Shown one piece after another: positions 47,181-56,337 of a stretch of DNA of 64,000 bases. The notes under the pieces are model-generated. The model was not told the origin of the DNA. It worked only from the letters and a program-made list of their open reading frames with translations, and did no database searches. A program made the translations under genes and the position numbers. The stretch comes from a virus: positions 18,170-82,169 of the IMG/VR virus record IMGVR_UViG_3300004807_000018; one strand, given 5' to 3'. Positions within the stretch are counted from its first letter, which is position 1. Every line of letters begins with the position of its first letter.

Positions 47181-47885
47181 GTGAAGAAAGCTGTTTTAAT
47201 GACGGGCGACCAGATCCGAAGCGAGATCGCTGCCAGGGGTCTCAGTTATCCACAGGTGGCGCAACTGCTCAACGCCGCAGGGTTCACACGCAGCCGTGGT
47301 GGAGCGTGGTCAGATGACGCTATTTCTCAGGTGGTCTCAGGCCATCTCAAGCCGACGCCAGAGTTCATCAAGGGGTTATCACAGGTGCTCGATATTCGAG
47401 ATCTGCCACAACCAGCAATTCCAAGTTTCTTGGCAGTCAAAGAATCGACCGCTGAATATAAGCCAGGCATGGCTAAAGCGATCCTGGTGGGCTCTATCGG
47501 GCAAGGAGGCCTAAACGCACAGATGGAGAATCGAAAAGTAGCACGGGTACCAGAATTCGCTGCACACTGCGTCTGCAGCCAAATCCTCGACAACGACTTC
47601 GCCCCGATTTTCGAGACCGGTGATGTCGTCCTCATTAACATGTCGGTCGCAGTCCCTTTGACGGGCAAGGCGTACGCACTGCTCGACACAACGGACGGCA
47701 AAGGACTTTACGGCATCGTGGTCAGAGAGAAAGGTGTGGCAAGTTTCAAATTGACTGATGGGACAATCAAAGAGCTATCGTCCGTGACGATCGAGGGCCG
47801 CATTGACGGGATAATGCCGCAATGGGTTGAAGGCGCGGTCAACGTGCGATTTAATGATCAAGGATACGATTTCGATAACTGGTAA
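47181..47885 (+). CDS. CI-like repressor with diverged S24 domain, 234 aa
   Basis: GTG 47181 with AGGAG five bases upstream; longer and shorter starts (47091, 47199) are less supported. The N-terminal HTH has DQIRSEIAARGLSYPQVAQL and AISQVVSGHLKPTPEF. The C-terminal domain aligns with S24/LexA-type repressors (VCSQILDNDFAPIFETGDVV, LINMSVAVPLTGKAYALLDT), but the place of the catalytic Ser (usually GDSM) reads NDF, and the Lys is not clear. It would thus dimerise but not self-cleave. Induction may rely on the antirepressor at 4233-5063. Confidence 0.8.
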   Translation: MKKAVLMTGDQIRSEIAARGLSYPQVAQLLNAAGFTRSRGGAWSDDAISQVVSGHLKPTPEFIKGLSQVLDIRDLPQPAIPSFLAVKESTAEYKPGMAKAILVGSIGQGGLNAQMENRKVARVPEFAAHCVCSQILDNDFAPIFETGDVVLINMSVAVPLTGKAYALLDTTDGKGLYGIVVREKGVASFKLTDGTIKELSSVTIEGRIDGIMPQWVEGAVNVRFNDQGYDFDNW

Positions 47886-47913
47886 ATTTACTTGCTATCA
47901 GTTCCTATCATAT

Positions 47914-47970
47914 AAATTTGCACCAAAATTTGCACCGCATATTGATATTTCCTATATAGCGTCCTATAAT
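47914..47970 (+). promoter_or_regulatory. Promoter/operators of recombination-integration operon
   Basis: Direct repeats AAATTTGCACC at 47914-47924 and 47926-47936. Then TTGATA (47942-47947), a 17-base spacer and TATAAT (47965-47970). CTATATAG (47952-47959) lies in the spacer at nearly the same place as in the repressor promoter. Confidence 0.72.
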
Positions 47971-48002
47971 AATTGCATCCACTCCGAGAGGGGGATGCAT
48001 CT

Positions 48003-48251
48003 ATGGGACACACAGTCACTGCAACCGTCACCCTATACGTTCTGATCGCACTTGCGATCGAAGCGCTGATCTTCAAGGCGATCTGCCTGGTCGTCCTTGC
48101 GAGGCATTTCAAATCCAGGCACGTCGCCCGCAGACAGACAGTCAAGTGGCGACGATCTGAACTGTTTCAGCCCCTTGAGACTCGCCCAGGCTACGCCGAG
48201 TACCTGTACGAGGCAGAGTTCGGGGCAATGCCTTACGGAGTGCGGCTGTAA
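48003..48251 (+). CDS. Small membrane protein, 82 aa
   Basis: ATG 48003 with GAGAGGGGG upstream. One N-terminal helix (ATVTLYVLIALAIEALIFKA ICLVVL) and a basic cytoplasmic tail (RHFKSRHVARRQTVKWRRSE). First gene of the rightward operon under the repressor-type promoter. A superinfection or membrane role is possible. Unknown family. Confidence 0.65.
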   Translation: MGHTVTATVTLYVLIALAIEALIFKAICLVVLARHFKSRHVARRQTVKWRRSELFQPLETRPGYAEYLYEAEFGAMPYGVRL

Positions 48252-48541
48252 TGGCCCCACTGCCCACTGCTTCGCCGACCACGGTTTCCGCGTGGCTGGA
48301 CCGGTACGAAGTTAAGCCTGGCGGCACATCCTATGAATCTGCGCTAGGCGAGGCTTGCAGTCTTGCGCTCACAGCCCGCTGCTGCATGTCAGTCGTGTGG
48401 CTTGGCATGCAGCACTGCCCCCAGAAAGGCACCTTTGAGGCGGTCACCGTTCAGGAAGCATACGACTACAACCGTGAGATCGTGGCGGAGTGCTGGCCTG
48501 GTGGCTTCCGCGAGTGGAACGTTTCAGAGGTGGCGGCATGA
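48251..48541 (+). CDS. Hypothetical protein, 96 aa
   Basis: ATG overlaps the previous TAA by one base. It contains several Cys (ACSLALTARCCMSVVWLGMQ HC) and EAYDYNREIVAECWPGGFRE. No domain recognised. Its TGA overlaps the next start. Confidence 0.62.
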   Translation: MAPLPTASPTTVSAWLDRYEVKPGGTSYESALGEACSLALTARCCMSVVWLGMQHCPQKGTFEAVTVQEAYDYNREIVAECWPGGFREWNVSEVAA

Positions 48542-48813
48542 GTCGCCATCTCAACCTGATCGCCGTCAAGGTGATCTACACCGCGTATATCGACCTTGCG
48601 GTGGTCGAACTCTATGACAGCCGACGCATGGCCTGCCGTGGCTTTGCGAACATCAAAACGTTCGGCGAGCACGCATTTGTTCAGGCCCAGCGAGCAGCGG
48701 TCGAGGCTGCTGCCAGCACTGGAGCGTCAGTCAGCGTTCTGTGGCTTGACGAATCGGTTGTGTTCGCAAACGGAAAGTTTCGAGCCCAGTGCGGGTGCAT
48801 GGAGGCGGCATGA
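48538..48813 (+). CDS. Hypothetical protein, 91 aa
   Basis: ATGA overlap. Strand-rich N-part (HLNLIAVKVIYTAYIDLAVV) followed by a helix (EHAFVQAQRAAVEAAASTGA) and a Cys-containing end (CGCMEAA). Unknown function. Confidence 0.62.
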   Translation: MSRHLNLIAVKVIYTAYIDLAVVELYDSRRMACRGFANIKTFGEHAFVQAQRAAVEAAASTGASVSVLWLDESVVFANGKFRAQCGCMEAA

Positions 48814-49181
48814 ACCTCAGTGAAGCCGCTAGCCACGCTGACCGTGTCGCGTCCTCGATTCGCCGCGTCGTCGTGGTGGTGCCTGACATCAAGTCGGGTG
48901 ACTACGCCCTCGCCAGACCCTACGAGGCTTTCTTTGCAAGGCAGACGGTTCTGTACCGCGCAAAGCCCGGGGCTTCGATGCCGCCCTACTTCTCAAACGA
49001 ATCGCTCGATGCTGCTGCCTTCAGAGACGCCGCAGCTCGCGATGCCCAAGACCGAATTCTCGCCATCTGGCACGACTTGAACGCGATCAGGAACGCACTC
49101 GCAGGCTGGATTAAGCCCGCGATCGGTGCGCTGTTTGCGATCACTGCCCTGCTCGTCGTCCTCGCACTTTTTGGAGAGTAA
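48810..49181 (+). CDS. C-tail-anchored membrane protein, 123 aa
   Basis: ATGA overlap with the previous gene. The soluble part (ADRVASSIRRVVVVVPDIKS, RDAQDRILAIWHDLNAIRNA) ends in one C-terminal helix (PAIGALFAITALLVVLALFG). Unknown family; it could tether a partner to the membrane. Confidence 0.65.
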   Translation: MNLSEAASHADRVASSIRRVVVVVPDIKSGDYALARPYEAFFARQTVLYRAKPGASMPPYFSNESLDAAAFRDAAARDAQDRILAIWHDLNAIRNALAGWIKPAIGALFAITALLVVLALFGE

Positions 49182-49183
49182 CC

Positions 49184-49543
49184 ATGAAAACCGTCCTCGT
49201 CCCAACCGCGCGTTTCTGCGCGAAGGCTCCGTCAAACATCGTCGCGGTCGGATACGACTGTGATAACCGAACGCTCGCTGTCGAATTCAAGTCGTCCACG
49301 GGCAGGAAGATCTACCCGTACCTTTCGGTGCCCCTCGAAGTTGCTCAGCAGTTCGTCACTGCTCCATCGCTTGGAGTTTTTCACGCATCGCAGATTAAGG
49401 CGCTTCCGGGCGTCTACGCGACGATCCCGAATGGATACGACGAGAAGTCGATCGCGGAGCGCGTTGCGGACCTCGCTGATTCCGAACCGCTGCCCGAATG
49501 GCTGAGCGTCGTGACCGACCTCCGCGTCCAGGTGCCAGCGTGA
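49184..49543 (+). CDS. KTSC-domain protein, 119 aa
   Basis: Residues 15-70 match the KTSC domain: SNIVAVGYDCDNRTLAVEFK, YPYLSVPLEVAQQFVTAPSL and GVFHASQIKALPG. This small beta domain occurs in many phages and in lysyl-tRNA-synthetase-associated proteins; its role is unknown but often lies near recombination genes. The next start (GTGA) overlaps its stop. Confidence 0.8.
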   Translation: MKTVLVPTARFCAKAPSNIVAVGYDCDNRTLAVEFKSSTGRKIYPYLSVPLEVAQQFVTAPSLGVFHASQIKALPGVYATIPNGYDEKSIAERVADLADSEPLPEWLSVVTDLRVQVPA

Positions 49544-51486
49544 AGCGCGTCATCCTGCACTCGCTGACGCTGGGCCACTTCGCCGGCATCAAGTCGCTTG
49601 AGATCAAGACGGGCGGCATGGATCTATGTCTCCAGGGCATGAACGGCACCGGCAAAAGCACGATCGCATCGGCGCTCATTTGGCTCTGGACCGGCTTTGA
49701 CGTCGAAGGTCAATCGCTCGGCGCGGACATTAAGACGCTGGTGGGCGACACCCCGATGTCGAAGACCGATCACTGGGCAGAAGCGACGCTCACCGTGGAC
49801 GGCGAGTACGTGACCATCAAGAAGGTCTTCCGCGAGATCTGGACCACCAAGCGAGGCTCAGCAAATTCCGAATTCACGGGTCACGAGACCCAGTGCTTCT
49901 ACGACGAGATCCCAGTCAAGGAAAACGACTACCTCGCGCGGCTTGAGCAGATCTGCCCGGCCCGCTGGCTGCGGTTCCTATTGCAGCCAGAGCACTTCAT
50001 GCAGCGCATCAAGAGCGAAGCAATGCGCTCGGTGCTCATCGAAGTCTGCGGCGATGTCTCTGACCTCGATGTCGCAGCATCGGAGGAGCGCTTTGCGCCC
50101 CTGGCGGCGATCCTGTCCAAGCGCTCCATCGACGACCACCGAAAGGTCTTGAAGTCACGCAAGGATCCTCTCGTCGAAGAGAAGAAGGGCATCCCTGCTC
50201 GAATCGATCAGACACAGCGGCTCATGCCTGAGTTCATCGAAGGTGAGCTCGAAACACAACTCGAACTGAGGAACACGAGACTTCGCGACCTCCAGGCCCA
50301 GCGAGCGCAGTCGAGCGCTTCCGGCGCAGTTGGCGATCTTCAAAACCAGATCCGGTTGCTAAGCGGCGAGGCGATCGACATCGTGAACGCTGCTAAGGTT
50401 AAGCGGGATCCGGCCAGGGCCGAGGCCCTCAAGAAGCAGGCAGACCTCGACGGAAAGATCCGTGAGGCCACAAGCAAGGTTGACCACGTTGAGTCACGCC
50501 TTCGCCAAACGGCTGGCGAACTGGGCGGAATCGAGCGCCAGCTTACTGATCTTCGCGCACAGTACAGGCTGATCTCCGCTGAATCCTACAGTGGCGACGG
50601 TATCTGTCCGACGTGCAAACAGTCCATCCCCGAAGCTGAGGTAGCAGCTAGGACCGAGGCGTTCAACACCGCGAGGGCCACAAAGCTCGATGCCAACCAG
50701 AAACAGGGTAGGGCGCTGGCAGCTACCAAGACGGAACTAACTACCAAGACCGAGGCGCTCGGCAAAGAGTTGGAATCCGCGAAGGCTGGACTCGCAGGCC
50801 TCCAGGCGGAGCGCTCGGCACTGGTGATCCCGAGTGAGGTCGTGGTGGACCCGGCACAGGATCCTCGCTACATCGAGATCCAGGAAAAGCTTCAACTCAT
50901 CGAGAAGCAGAAAGCGGACCTACTCGCAGGATCGGGGAGCGCAACTGCCGAGATCGACGCGAAGATTGCTCGTCGCCAAACGGAGATCAACGAAGCTGCT
51001 GCGGCGATTCGCAGCAATCAGGAACGTCTTCGCTACGAGCAAGAGATCGAAAAGCTATCGGAACGAGAGAAAGCGCTAGGCGCAGAACTTGAGACGATCG
51101 ACGCCGAGATTTTCCTTTGCGAGGACTTTGTCCGCGCTAAGGTCCGGCTGCTCACCGAGCGCATCAATAGCCGTTTCTCGCTGTGCAAATTCACCCTGTT
51201 CCAAGACCAGATCAACGGGGGACTGAAGGAAGTTTGCATCGTTGTCAAGAAGAACGGCATTCCACCCAGCCACGGCGAATCCGTGAACTGTGGGCTCGAC
51301 GTCATCAACGCGATTAGCGAGCACGTTGGCGTGAGCCTCCCCATCGTCATCGAGAACTCCGAGGCGGTCAGCGCATTCCTGCGCACAACCGGGCAGCAGA
51401 TCCGGCTGAGACACGACGACTCCATCGAAGAACTCGAAATCCGCACCTTTGACCGAGAGTCAAAGCGCGAACTCCTTTTCGCCTGA
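49540..51486 (+). CDS. Rad50/SbcC-like ATPase with zinc hook, 648 aa
   Basis: GTG 49540 overlaps the KTSC stop. Walker A is GMNGTGKST (residues 33-41). Long coiled coils flank a zinc hook CPTCKQ near residue 356, and the C-terminal ABC part ends in LPIVIENSEAVSAFLRTTGQ QIRL; the usual LDEP-like Walker B is replaced by this IVIEN form. Length is typical of phage SbcC-like AAA proteins. It would act with a nuclease (the MBL-fold protein is a candidate, as no Mre11-type gene is seen) in DNA end processing. Confidence 0.88.
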   Translation: MKRVILHSLTLGHFAGIKSLEIKTGGMDLCLQGMNGTGKSTIASALIWLWTGFDVEGQSLGADIKTLVGDTPMSKTDHWAEATLTVDGEYVTIKKVFREIWTTKRGSANSEFTGHETQCFYDEIPVKENDYLARLEQICPARWLRFLLQPEHFMQRIKSEAMRSVLIEVCGDVSDLDVAASEERFAPLAAILSKRSIDDHRKVLKSRKDPLVEEKKGIPARIDQTQRLMPEFIEGELETQLELRNTRLRDLQAQRAQSSASGAVGDLQNQIRLLSGEAIDIVNAAKVKRDPARAEALKKQADLDGKIREATSKVDHVESRLRQTAGELGGIERQLTDLRAQYRLISAESYSGDGICPTCKQSIPEAEVAARTEAFNTARATKLDANQKQGRALAATKTELTTKTEALGKELESAKAGLAGLQAERSALVIPSEVVVDPAQDPRYIEIQEKLQLIEKQKADLLAGSGSATAEIDAKIARRQTEINEAAAAIRSNQERLRYEQEIEKLSEREKALGAELETIDAEIFLCEDFVRAKVRLLTERINSRFSLCKFTLFQDQINGGLKEVCIVVKKNGIPPSHGESVNCGLDVINAISEHVGVSLPIVIENSEAVSAFLRTTGQQIRLRHDDSIEELEIRTFDRESKRELLFA

Positions 51487-51523
51487 TCTTCAGGCCCAGA
51501 CCATTCCAAGAGAGGAACCACTT

Positions 51524-52579
51524 ATGTCAACAGCAACTCAGACTCGAAGCGCAGCAACAAACAACGGCAGACCAAACGGCGAGACTGCACCTCCCCAGGA
51601 TCCGCAGCAGGTGTCCGAGAGTTCTCGAAGTAGCCGATTCCTAGTCATGGTCGAGCAGCAGTTTTCCGCAGCTAGCGGCTCGGAAGTGCGCTACACCGAT
51701 CAAGAGAAGGCCTTGGCGCTGAACCTCTTTGCCAAGATCGACTTGTCGCTCAAGAAGCTTGAGGCTGACCGGTTATCGAAGAACAGCCAAGCGACGCCTA
51801 TCACCTGGGCAAACATCAACATGGACAGCCTGGCCATGCAGGCGTACGCCTTGGTCAAGCGCAAGGTCGACGCGCTCCAAAAGAACTACGTCCATGTGGT
51901 GCCACGGTGGATCACTTCGCTTCAGAAGTACGAAGTCGAACTTCAACTCGGGTTCATGGGCAGGCTCTTCGTCTGCCAGAAGTACAGCACTCACCCGATC
52001 GACTCGATTACGATCCTGCCGATCCACGAAGGGCAGAGACTGAGGCCCCTATTCAAGAGCCAGTCGAACCCGATCGAGGGCTACGACATTGTCACACCCG
52101 AGGATTTCGACTACCTCAATCCAGGACGAATCGCAGGCGGCATCGGCTACATCTCGTACAACGAGCCAACAAGGAACAGGCTTGTGCTGATCACCATGCG
52201 CGACCTCGAGCGCTCGCGCAAAGCATCTCCTAGCAAAGGGGCCATGTGGGGCGGACTGCTTGAGGATGGCCAGGTCGCACAAAACGAGAGCTACGACAAG
52301 ATGGCTTACAAGACGTTTGTGCACCGCACATGCGATGCCATCGTGCTGGATCCTTCAGTCGTTGCCGATCTGGGCCAGATGATTGGCACTGACGACGTCG
52401 AAGACGTGATTGAGGACGTCCAGGCGAGCGCATCAGCCGAGGCAAACGCCCGCACGATGTCAATCCCTGCCGTGGCCGAAAGTGTCGTCACGATGCCGAG
52501 CGTGCCTGCTGAGCCCGAGAAGGCCCCAGTCGCGTCTGGACAGCCTAGCCTGACAACCGACGAGGATCCAGGCTACTAA
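51524..52579 (+). CDS. recT: RecT-family single-strand annealing protein, 351 aa
   Basis: ATG 51524 with AGAGAGG upstream. The core (TWANINMDSLAMQAYALVKR, NYVHVVPRWITSLQKYEVEL, QLGFMGRLFVCQKYSTHPID) follows RecT/bet-like order, and VEDVIEDVQASASAEAN is the acidic C-tail. It coats single strands and anneals homologous DNA during phage recombination. Neighbours Rad50-like ATPase, MBL protein and PIF1 helicase form one recombination module. Confidence 0.85.
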   Translation: MSTATQTRSAATNNGRPNGETAPPQDPQQVSESSRSSRFLVMVEQQFSAASGSEVRYTDQEKALALNLFAKIDLSLKKLEADRLSKNSQATPITWANINMDSLAMQAYALVKRKVDALQKNYVHVVPRWITSLQKYEVELQLGFMGRLFVCQKYSTHPIDSITILPIHEGQRLRPLFKSQSNPIEGYDIVTPEDFDYLNPGRIAGGIGYISYNEPTRNRLVLITMRDLERSRKASPSKGAMWGGLLEDGQVAQNESYDKMAYKTFVHRTCDAIVLDPSVVADLGQMIGTDDVEDVIEDVQASASAEANARTMSIPAVAESVVTMPSVPAEPEKAPVASGQPSLTTDEDPGY

Positions 52580-53310
52580 TGATCCACTTCGAGCCCCTTG
52601 CGAGCTCGTCCGCAGGATGCGCATACCGCGTGTCCTGCGGATCCCACTCCATCCTTTTGGACGCCGGGATGACGATCAAATCGCTTCAGATTGCGCTTGG
52701 ATTTCGAATCTCGGCGCTATCTGGATGCCTTTTGTCTCACGCGCACGGTGATCACAGCAGGGCCATTTACGCGCTGATGGAGAAGGGACTCGACGTTTAC
52801 GCTCACGAGGGCACATGGAGTTCGATCGCTTCAACCAAACAGGTATCGCAGGTTAGGAAGAAGGTGGTCACCGCGGATCAGCGCTTTTCAGTGGGGGCCT
52901 GGACCGTAAGCGCATTCGAAGCCGTCCATGATTGCCCCGGAACCCTTGGGTTCGTGATCGACAGTCCTGAGGGAGACAGGCTGCTGTATCTCACGGACTC
53001 CGTGTACAGCAAGGTCACGTTCCCAGGGCTCACCCACCTCGCGGTGGAATGCAACCACAGCATCGAGATCGTGCGACGCAACGTAGACCTCGGATTCCTC
53101 GACAAGGAAAGGGCCACGAGGACCCTGCAGACGCACATGTCGATCGAGCGCCTTGAAGATCTGCTTCGCGCAAACGACCTTTCGCGCGTGGAGTCGATCT
53201 GGCTGCTCCACCTGAGCAATGGCAACTCCAACGAAGCGGAGTTCAAGAACCGAATTGTCAAGCTGACCGGAGTTCCGGTCCACGTCGCAGCCGAGAGGGG
53301 GAACTCATGA
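52579..53310 (+). CDS. Metallo-beta-lactamase-fold hydrolase, 243 aa
   Basis: HxHxDH motif in LLSHAHGDHSRAIYALMEKG, later VHDCPGTLGFVIDSPEGDRL, YLTDSVYS and ECNHSIE. This fits the YycJ/WalJ branch of MBL proteins, exonuclease-like enzymes common beside phage recT genes. It is a plausible 5' exonuclease partner that makes single strands for RecT. Its ATG overlaps the recT stop. Confidence 0.88.
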   Translation: MIHFEPLASSSAGCAYRVSCGSHSILLDAGMTIKSLQIALGFRISALSGCLLSHAHGDHSRAIYALMEKGLDVYAHEGTWSSIASTKQVSQVRKKVVTADQRFSVGAWTVSAFEAVHDCPGTLGFVIDSPEGDRLLYLTDSVYSKVTFPGLTHLAVECNHSIEIVRRNVDLGFLDKERATRTLQTHMSIERLEDLLRANDLSRVESIWLLHLSNGNSNEAEFKNRIVKLTGVPVHVAAERGNS

Positions 53311-54632
53311 GCTTTGCGGGTATTCAATCAAGCGTTTCGCTGTCGGCCAGTCAAGCGTCAGCACTGGGGCTCATTCGGCAGAGGATTAAGGAAGGCGAGC
53401 CCTGCGTCATCTTCGTCACGGGCAAAGCTGGCACCGGGAAGAGCACCGTCATCCACGCGATCAAACGGGCTTTCCGTGTGGTCACCGTGGCACCAACGGG
53501 CCTTGCCGCCTTGAACGTTGGCGGCGAAACTCTTCACCGCTTTTTCGCGATACCGATCGGGCTCACAGATCCATTTAAGGCTAAGCCACTGAGGGAAGGC
53601 AGACGCAAGCTGCTGATGGCGATCGACGCTTTGGTCATTGATGAGATTTCAATGGCGCGGGCCGACGTTATCGACGCAGTGTCCGCGGTCATGTCTGCGA
53701 CCCTTCAGGACCCCAGGCCCTTCGGCGGCAAGCCGGTCATCGTGGTGGGCGACATGTGGCAGCTTGAACCCGTCGCGCCCCGCAGTGGCGAAGAATCGTC
53801 CTGGTTCTACGATCTGTACGAGTCCACGTTCTGGTTCGACGCACGGGTGTTCAAAGGCACCCCATCATCGCTTGGGCTCGATACCGTTCAGATCGAAATC
53901 TGCGAGCTGACCGAGATGTTCCGTCAGTCGGACGAGAACTTCAAGGACGCCCTGAACCTTATCCGCATCGGAGATCCTGAGGGCCTCCGGCACATCAACA
54001 GCCGCGCTGGCGCAACCTGGAAGGGCACGCAGCCCATTTGCTTGACGCTCACCAACGCCAAGGCAGACTCCATCAACGAGCAGTGCCTTTCAAGGCTGAC
54101 TGACGAGGCTGAGGTTTTTACGGCCGTAGTCTCCGGAGACTTTCGCGAGTCCGAGTATCCCCTTCCCCTGGAACTGACACTGAAGCAGGGTTCGCGGGTC
54201 ATGGTCGCTCGAAACCTGATGATTGACGGCGCACTTGTGAGCAATGGCTCACTCGGCAAAATCTTGTCGATCGACGGTGACGAGGTGAGAGTTGCGCTTG
54301 ACGATGGAAGGGAGTGCGCAATCAAGCCCGTGGAGTGGGAAAAGACCACCTTTGGGGTCACCGATAGCGGAGAACTCACGAACACGGCGACAGGCAAATT
54401 TAAGCAGATTCCGCTGCGACTCGCGTACGCCGTGACAGGTCACAAGGCTCAGGGGCAGACGCTCGATTCAGCCTATCTCGCACTTGAGAGGCCCACCTTT
54501 GCGCATGGACAGCTTTACGTTTCGCTCTCGCGCGTTCGGACCATCGAGGGGCTGTTCCTCGACCGGAAGCTAACCGCCCGGGACATCGTCGTGAATCCGC
54601 GAGTCGTCGAGTTCGCCGGAGGATTCCTATGA
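53307..54632 (+). CDS. PIF1/RecD-like helicase, 441 aa
   Basis: Walker A is TGKAGTGKSTVIHAIKRA (residues 38-47 core). PIF1-type blocks follow: VAPTGLAALNVGGETLHRFF, Walker B LVIDEISMARADVID, DMWQLEPVAPR and LTEMFRQSDENFKDALNLIR. The C-terminal YAVTGHKAQGQTLDSAYLAL and QLYVSLSRVRTIEGLFL are also present. A 5'-3' helicase for replication or recombination (T4 Dda-like). ATGA overlaps on both sides. Confidence 0.92.
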   Translation: MSFAGIQSSVSLSASQASALGLIRQRIKEGEPCVIFVTGKAGTGKSTVIHAIKRAFRVVTVAPTGLAALNVGGETLHRFFAIPIGLTDPFKAKPLREGRRKLLMAIDALVIDEISMARADVIDAVSAVMSATLQDPRPFGGKPVIVVGDMWQLEPVAPRSGEESSWFYDLYESTFWFDARVFKGTPSSLGLDTVQIEICELTEMFRQSDENFKDALNLIRIGDPEGLRHINSRAGATWKGTQPICLTLTNAKADSINEQCLSRLTDEAEVFTAVVSGDFRESEYPLPLELTLKQGSRVMVARNLMIDGALVSNGSLGKILSIDGDEVRVALDDGRECAIKPVEWEKTTFGVTDSGELTNTATGKFKQIPLRLAYAVTGHKAQGQTLDSAYLALERPTFAHGQLYVSLSRVRTIEGLFLDRKLTARDIVVNPRVVEFAGGFL

Positions 54633-55156
54633 GCGTAGATCTGTCACGGCACGAAGGCCACACGCCCGGCAAGTGGCACTGGACTGGCGATGCCGATCTG
54701 CATTCGCTGCACCTCGGTTCTGACGCATCACGCAGGCCGGTAGTCCTGGCGTTCAGACGCTGGGGCATGGCCCAGGCACAGCCCATATTCAACGTGGGAA
54801 TGCGTCTGGAAGACGCTGCAGACCTCCTGCAGTTTGCGGTTGGCGACCAAAGCGTTCGAGGCTACCAGTCCGCCAAGCGAGACGATTCGGTTTACCGCTA
54901 CACGATCGCGGCGATAGACCACCCGGACGCAAGGCTGATCGAAGATGCTCCACTGCTGAGGGCCGAACTGGTCGCGTTGAGGGAGGAGTACCGGGTGCTC
55001 CACGAAGCGCTGACGAAGCTTGTATTCCACGTCGATTCTGCACTTCCAGCACTTCGCGCTTATCCAGGCACTTTGCCTGAAGCGCAGACCCTGAAATACC
55101 GCGCCAGGCAGGCTTGCGAGGCTGCAGACGAATCCCTGAGGAGGATCAAAGGCTAA
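54629..55156 (+). CDS. Hypothetical protein, 175 aa
   Basis: ATGA overlap. Contains HEGHTPGKWHWTGDADLHSL and HPDARLIEDAPLLRAELVAL, a pattern like 'tPGpW...nArLIaaAPdLLaAL' in many phage proteins of unknown role. The C-terminal half is helical. Next ATG overlaps its stop by one base. Confidence 0.68.
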   Translation: MSVDLSRHEGHTPGKWHWTGDADLHSLHLGSDASRRPVVLAFRRWGMAQAQPIFNVGMRLEDAADLLQFAVGDQSVRGYQSAKRDDSVYRYTIAAIDHPDARLIEDAPLLRAELVALREEYRVLHEALTKLVFHVDSALPALRAYPGTLPEAQTLKYRARQACEAADESLRRIKG

Positions 55157-56337
55157 TGGCCAGCAAATCAAAAATCGAGTGGACGGACTCGACATGGAAT
55201 TCGATTTACGGTTGCTCGAAGGTGTCCGAGGGCTGCCGAAACTGCTACGCGATCCGTGAGGCGCACATGCACGCGGGCCACCCGATCGCAAAGCTAAGCG
55301 ACAGGTTCAAGGGCCTCACCAAACTGATCGGCGGCAAGCCTGAGTGGACAAATCAGGTGAACCTCTGGCCAGGTGGGCTTCTCGCTCCGCTACGGTGGAA
55401 GGATCCGCGCAAGATCTTCGTGAACTCGCAGAGCGACACGTTCCACCCTGACGTGCCGTTCGAGTACATCGACAAGATTTTCGCGGTGATGGCGCTTTGC
55501 CCTCAGCACACATTCCAAGTGCTGACGAAGAGGCCAGAGCGAGCAGCGCAGTATCTGTCAGAGCGAGTGCAGATCAACTATTCGGACCCAAACACAGGTG
55601 CGTCAACTAGACCATCGACGATGACCCGTGGCGAGTGGATCGGGATGCATCTTAGGGGCACCGATGCTGACCCTTACTGGGGCACAAAAGCAGAACGCGA
55701 GAGGATCGTTTCCATCGGGTGCTCGATGCAGTTTGGTGGCCAGAACTGGCCGCTGCCTAACGTGTGGCTTGGGACGAGCTGCGAAAACCAGGCAACAGCG
55801 AACGAGCGGATCCCGCACTTGCTCAGGTGCCCTGCGGCAGTTCGGTTCCTTTCCTGCGAGCCACTTCTAGGGCCGATTGATCTGGACAAATACCTAGTCT
55901 GTAGCACCTGCGAAGGAACTGGCAAGGTCGGGCTCTATTCGGCTGCGGGCCACTTACTTGAAACCGTTGAGTGTGAAACGTGTCTTGGCGGAGATGCGAG
56001 CATCCATTGGGTAATCGCTGGGGGTGAGTCAGGCCCGAAGGCTAGGCCGATGCATCCCGACTGGGTGCGATCGCTCCGTGATCAATGCGGAAGAGCCGGT
56101 GTGCCGTTCCTGTTCAAGCAATGGGGTGAGTGGGCACCAGACAGCGCACTTCCAGACGACTTCGACTCAAACTACTTTCGAACCAAGCTGCCCCGCGAGT
56201 ACGTGACGCCAAAAGGTGAATTTGACGGGCAAGGCATCGAGCCTGGAATCGTAGTCATGAATCGCGTCGGCAAGAAGACTGCCGGTCGCTTGCTCGATGG
56301 GCGCACATGGGACGAGTTCCCAGAGGTGTCGGCATGA
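55156..56337 (+). CDS. Phage Gp37/Gp68-type protein (DUF5131), 393 aa
   Basis: Starts KIEWTDSTWNSIYGCSKVSE then GCRNCYAIREA: the CxxxxxxGCxxCYA cluster and IEWTD start of the Gp37/Gp68 family, which is related to radical-SAM proteins. Later blocks FVNSQSDTFHPDVPFEYIDK, VLTKRPERAAQYL, NVWLGTSCENQATANERIPH and HWVIAGGESGPKARPMHPDW are all family hallmarks. A CSTCEGTGK...CETCLGG zinc-like insert is present. The reaction is unknown; DNA or nucleotide modification has been proposed for the family. Confidence 0.92.
   Translation: MASKSKIEWTDSTWNSIYGCSKVSEGCRNCYAIREAHMHAGHPIAKLSDRFKGLTKLIGGKPEWTNQVNLWPGGLLAPLRWKDPRKIFVNSQSDTFHPDVPFEYIDKIFAVMALCPQHTFQVLTKRPERAAQYLSERVQINYSDPNTGASTRPSTMTRGEWIGMHLRGTDADPYWGTKAERERIVSIGCSMQFGGQNWPLPNVWLGTSCENQATANERIPHLLRCPAAVRFLSCEPLLGPIDLDKYLVCSTCEGTGKVGLYSAAGHLLETVECETCLGGDASIHWVIAGGESGPKARPMHPDWVRSLRDQCGRAGVPFLFKQWGEWAPDSALPDDFDSNYFRTKLPREYVTPKGEFDGQGIEPGIVVMNRVGKKTAGRLLDGRTWDEFPEVSA

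Noticed and set aside
48251-50343. Several medium minus-strand frames opposite the recombination operon
   Set aside because: They lie wholly opposite genes with clear families (KTSC, Rad50-like) and show no start signals or coupling.
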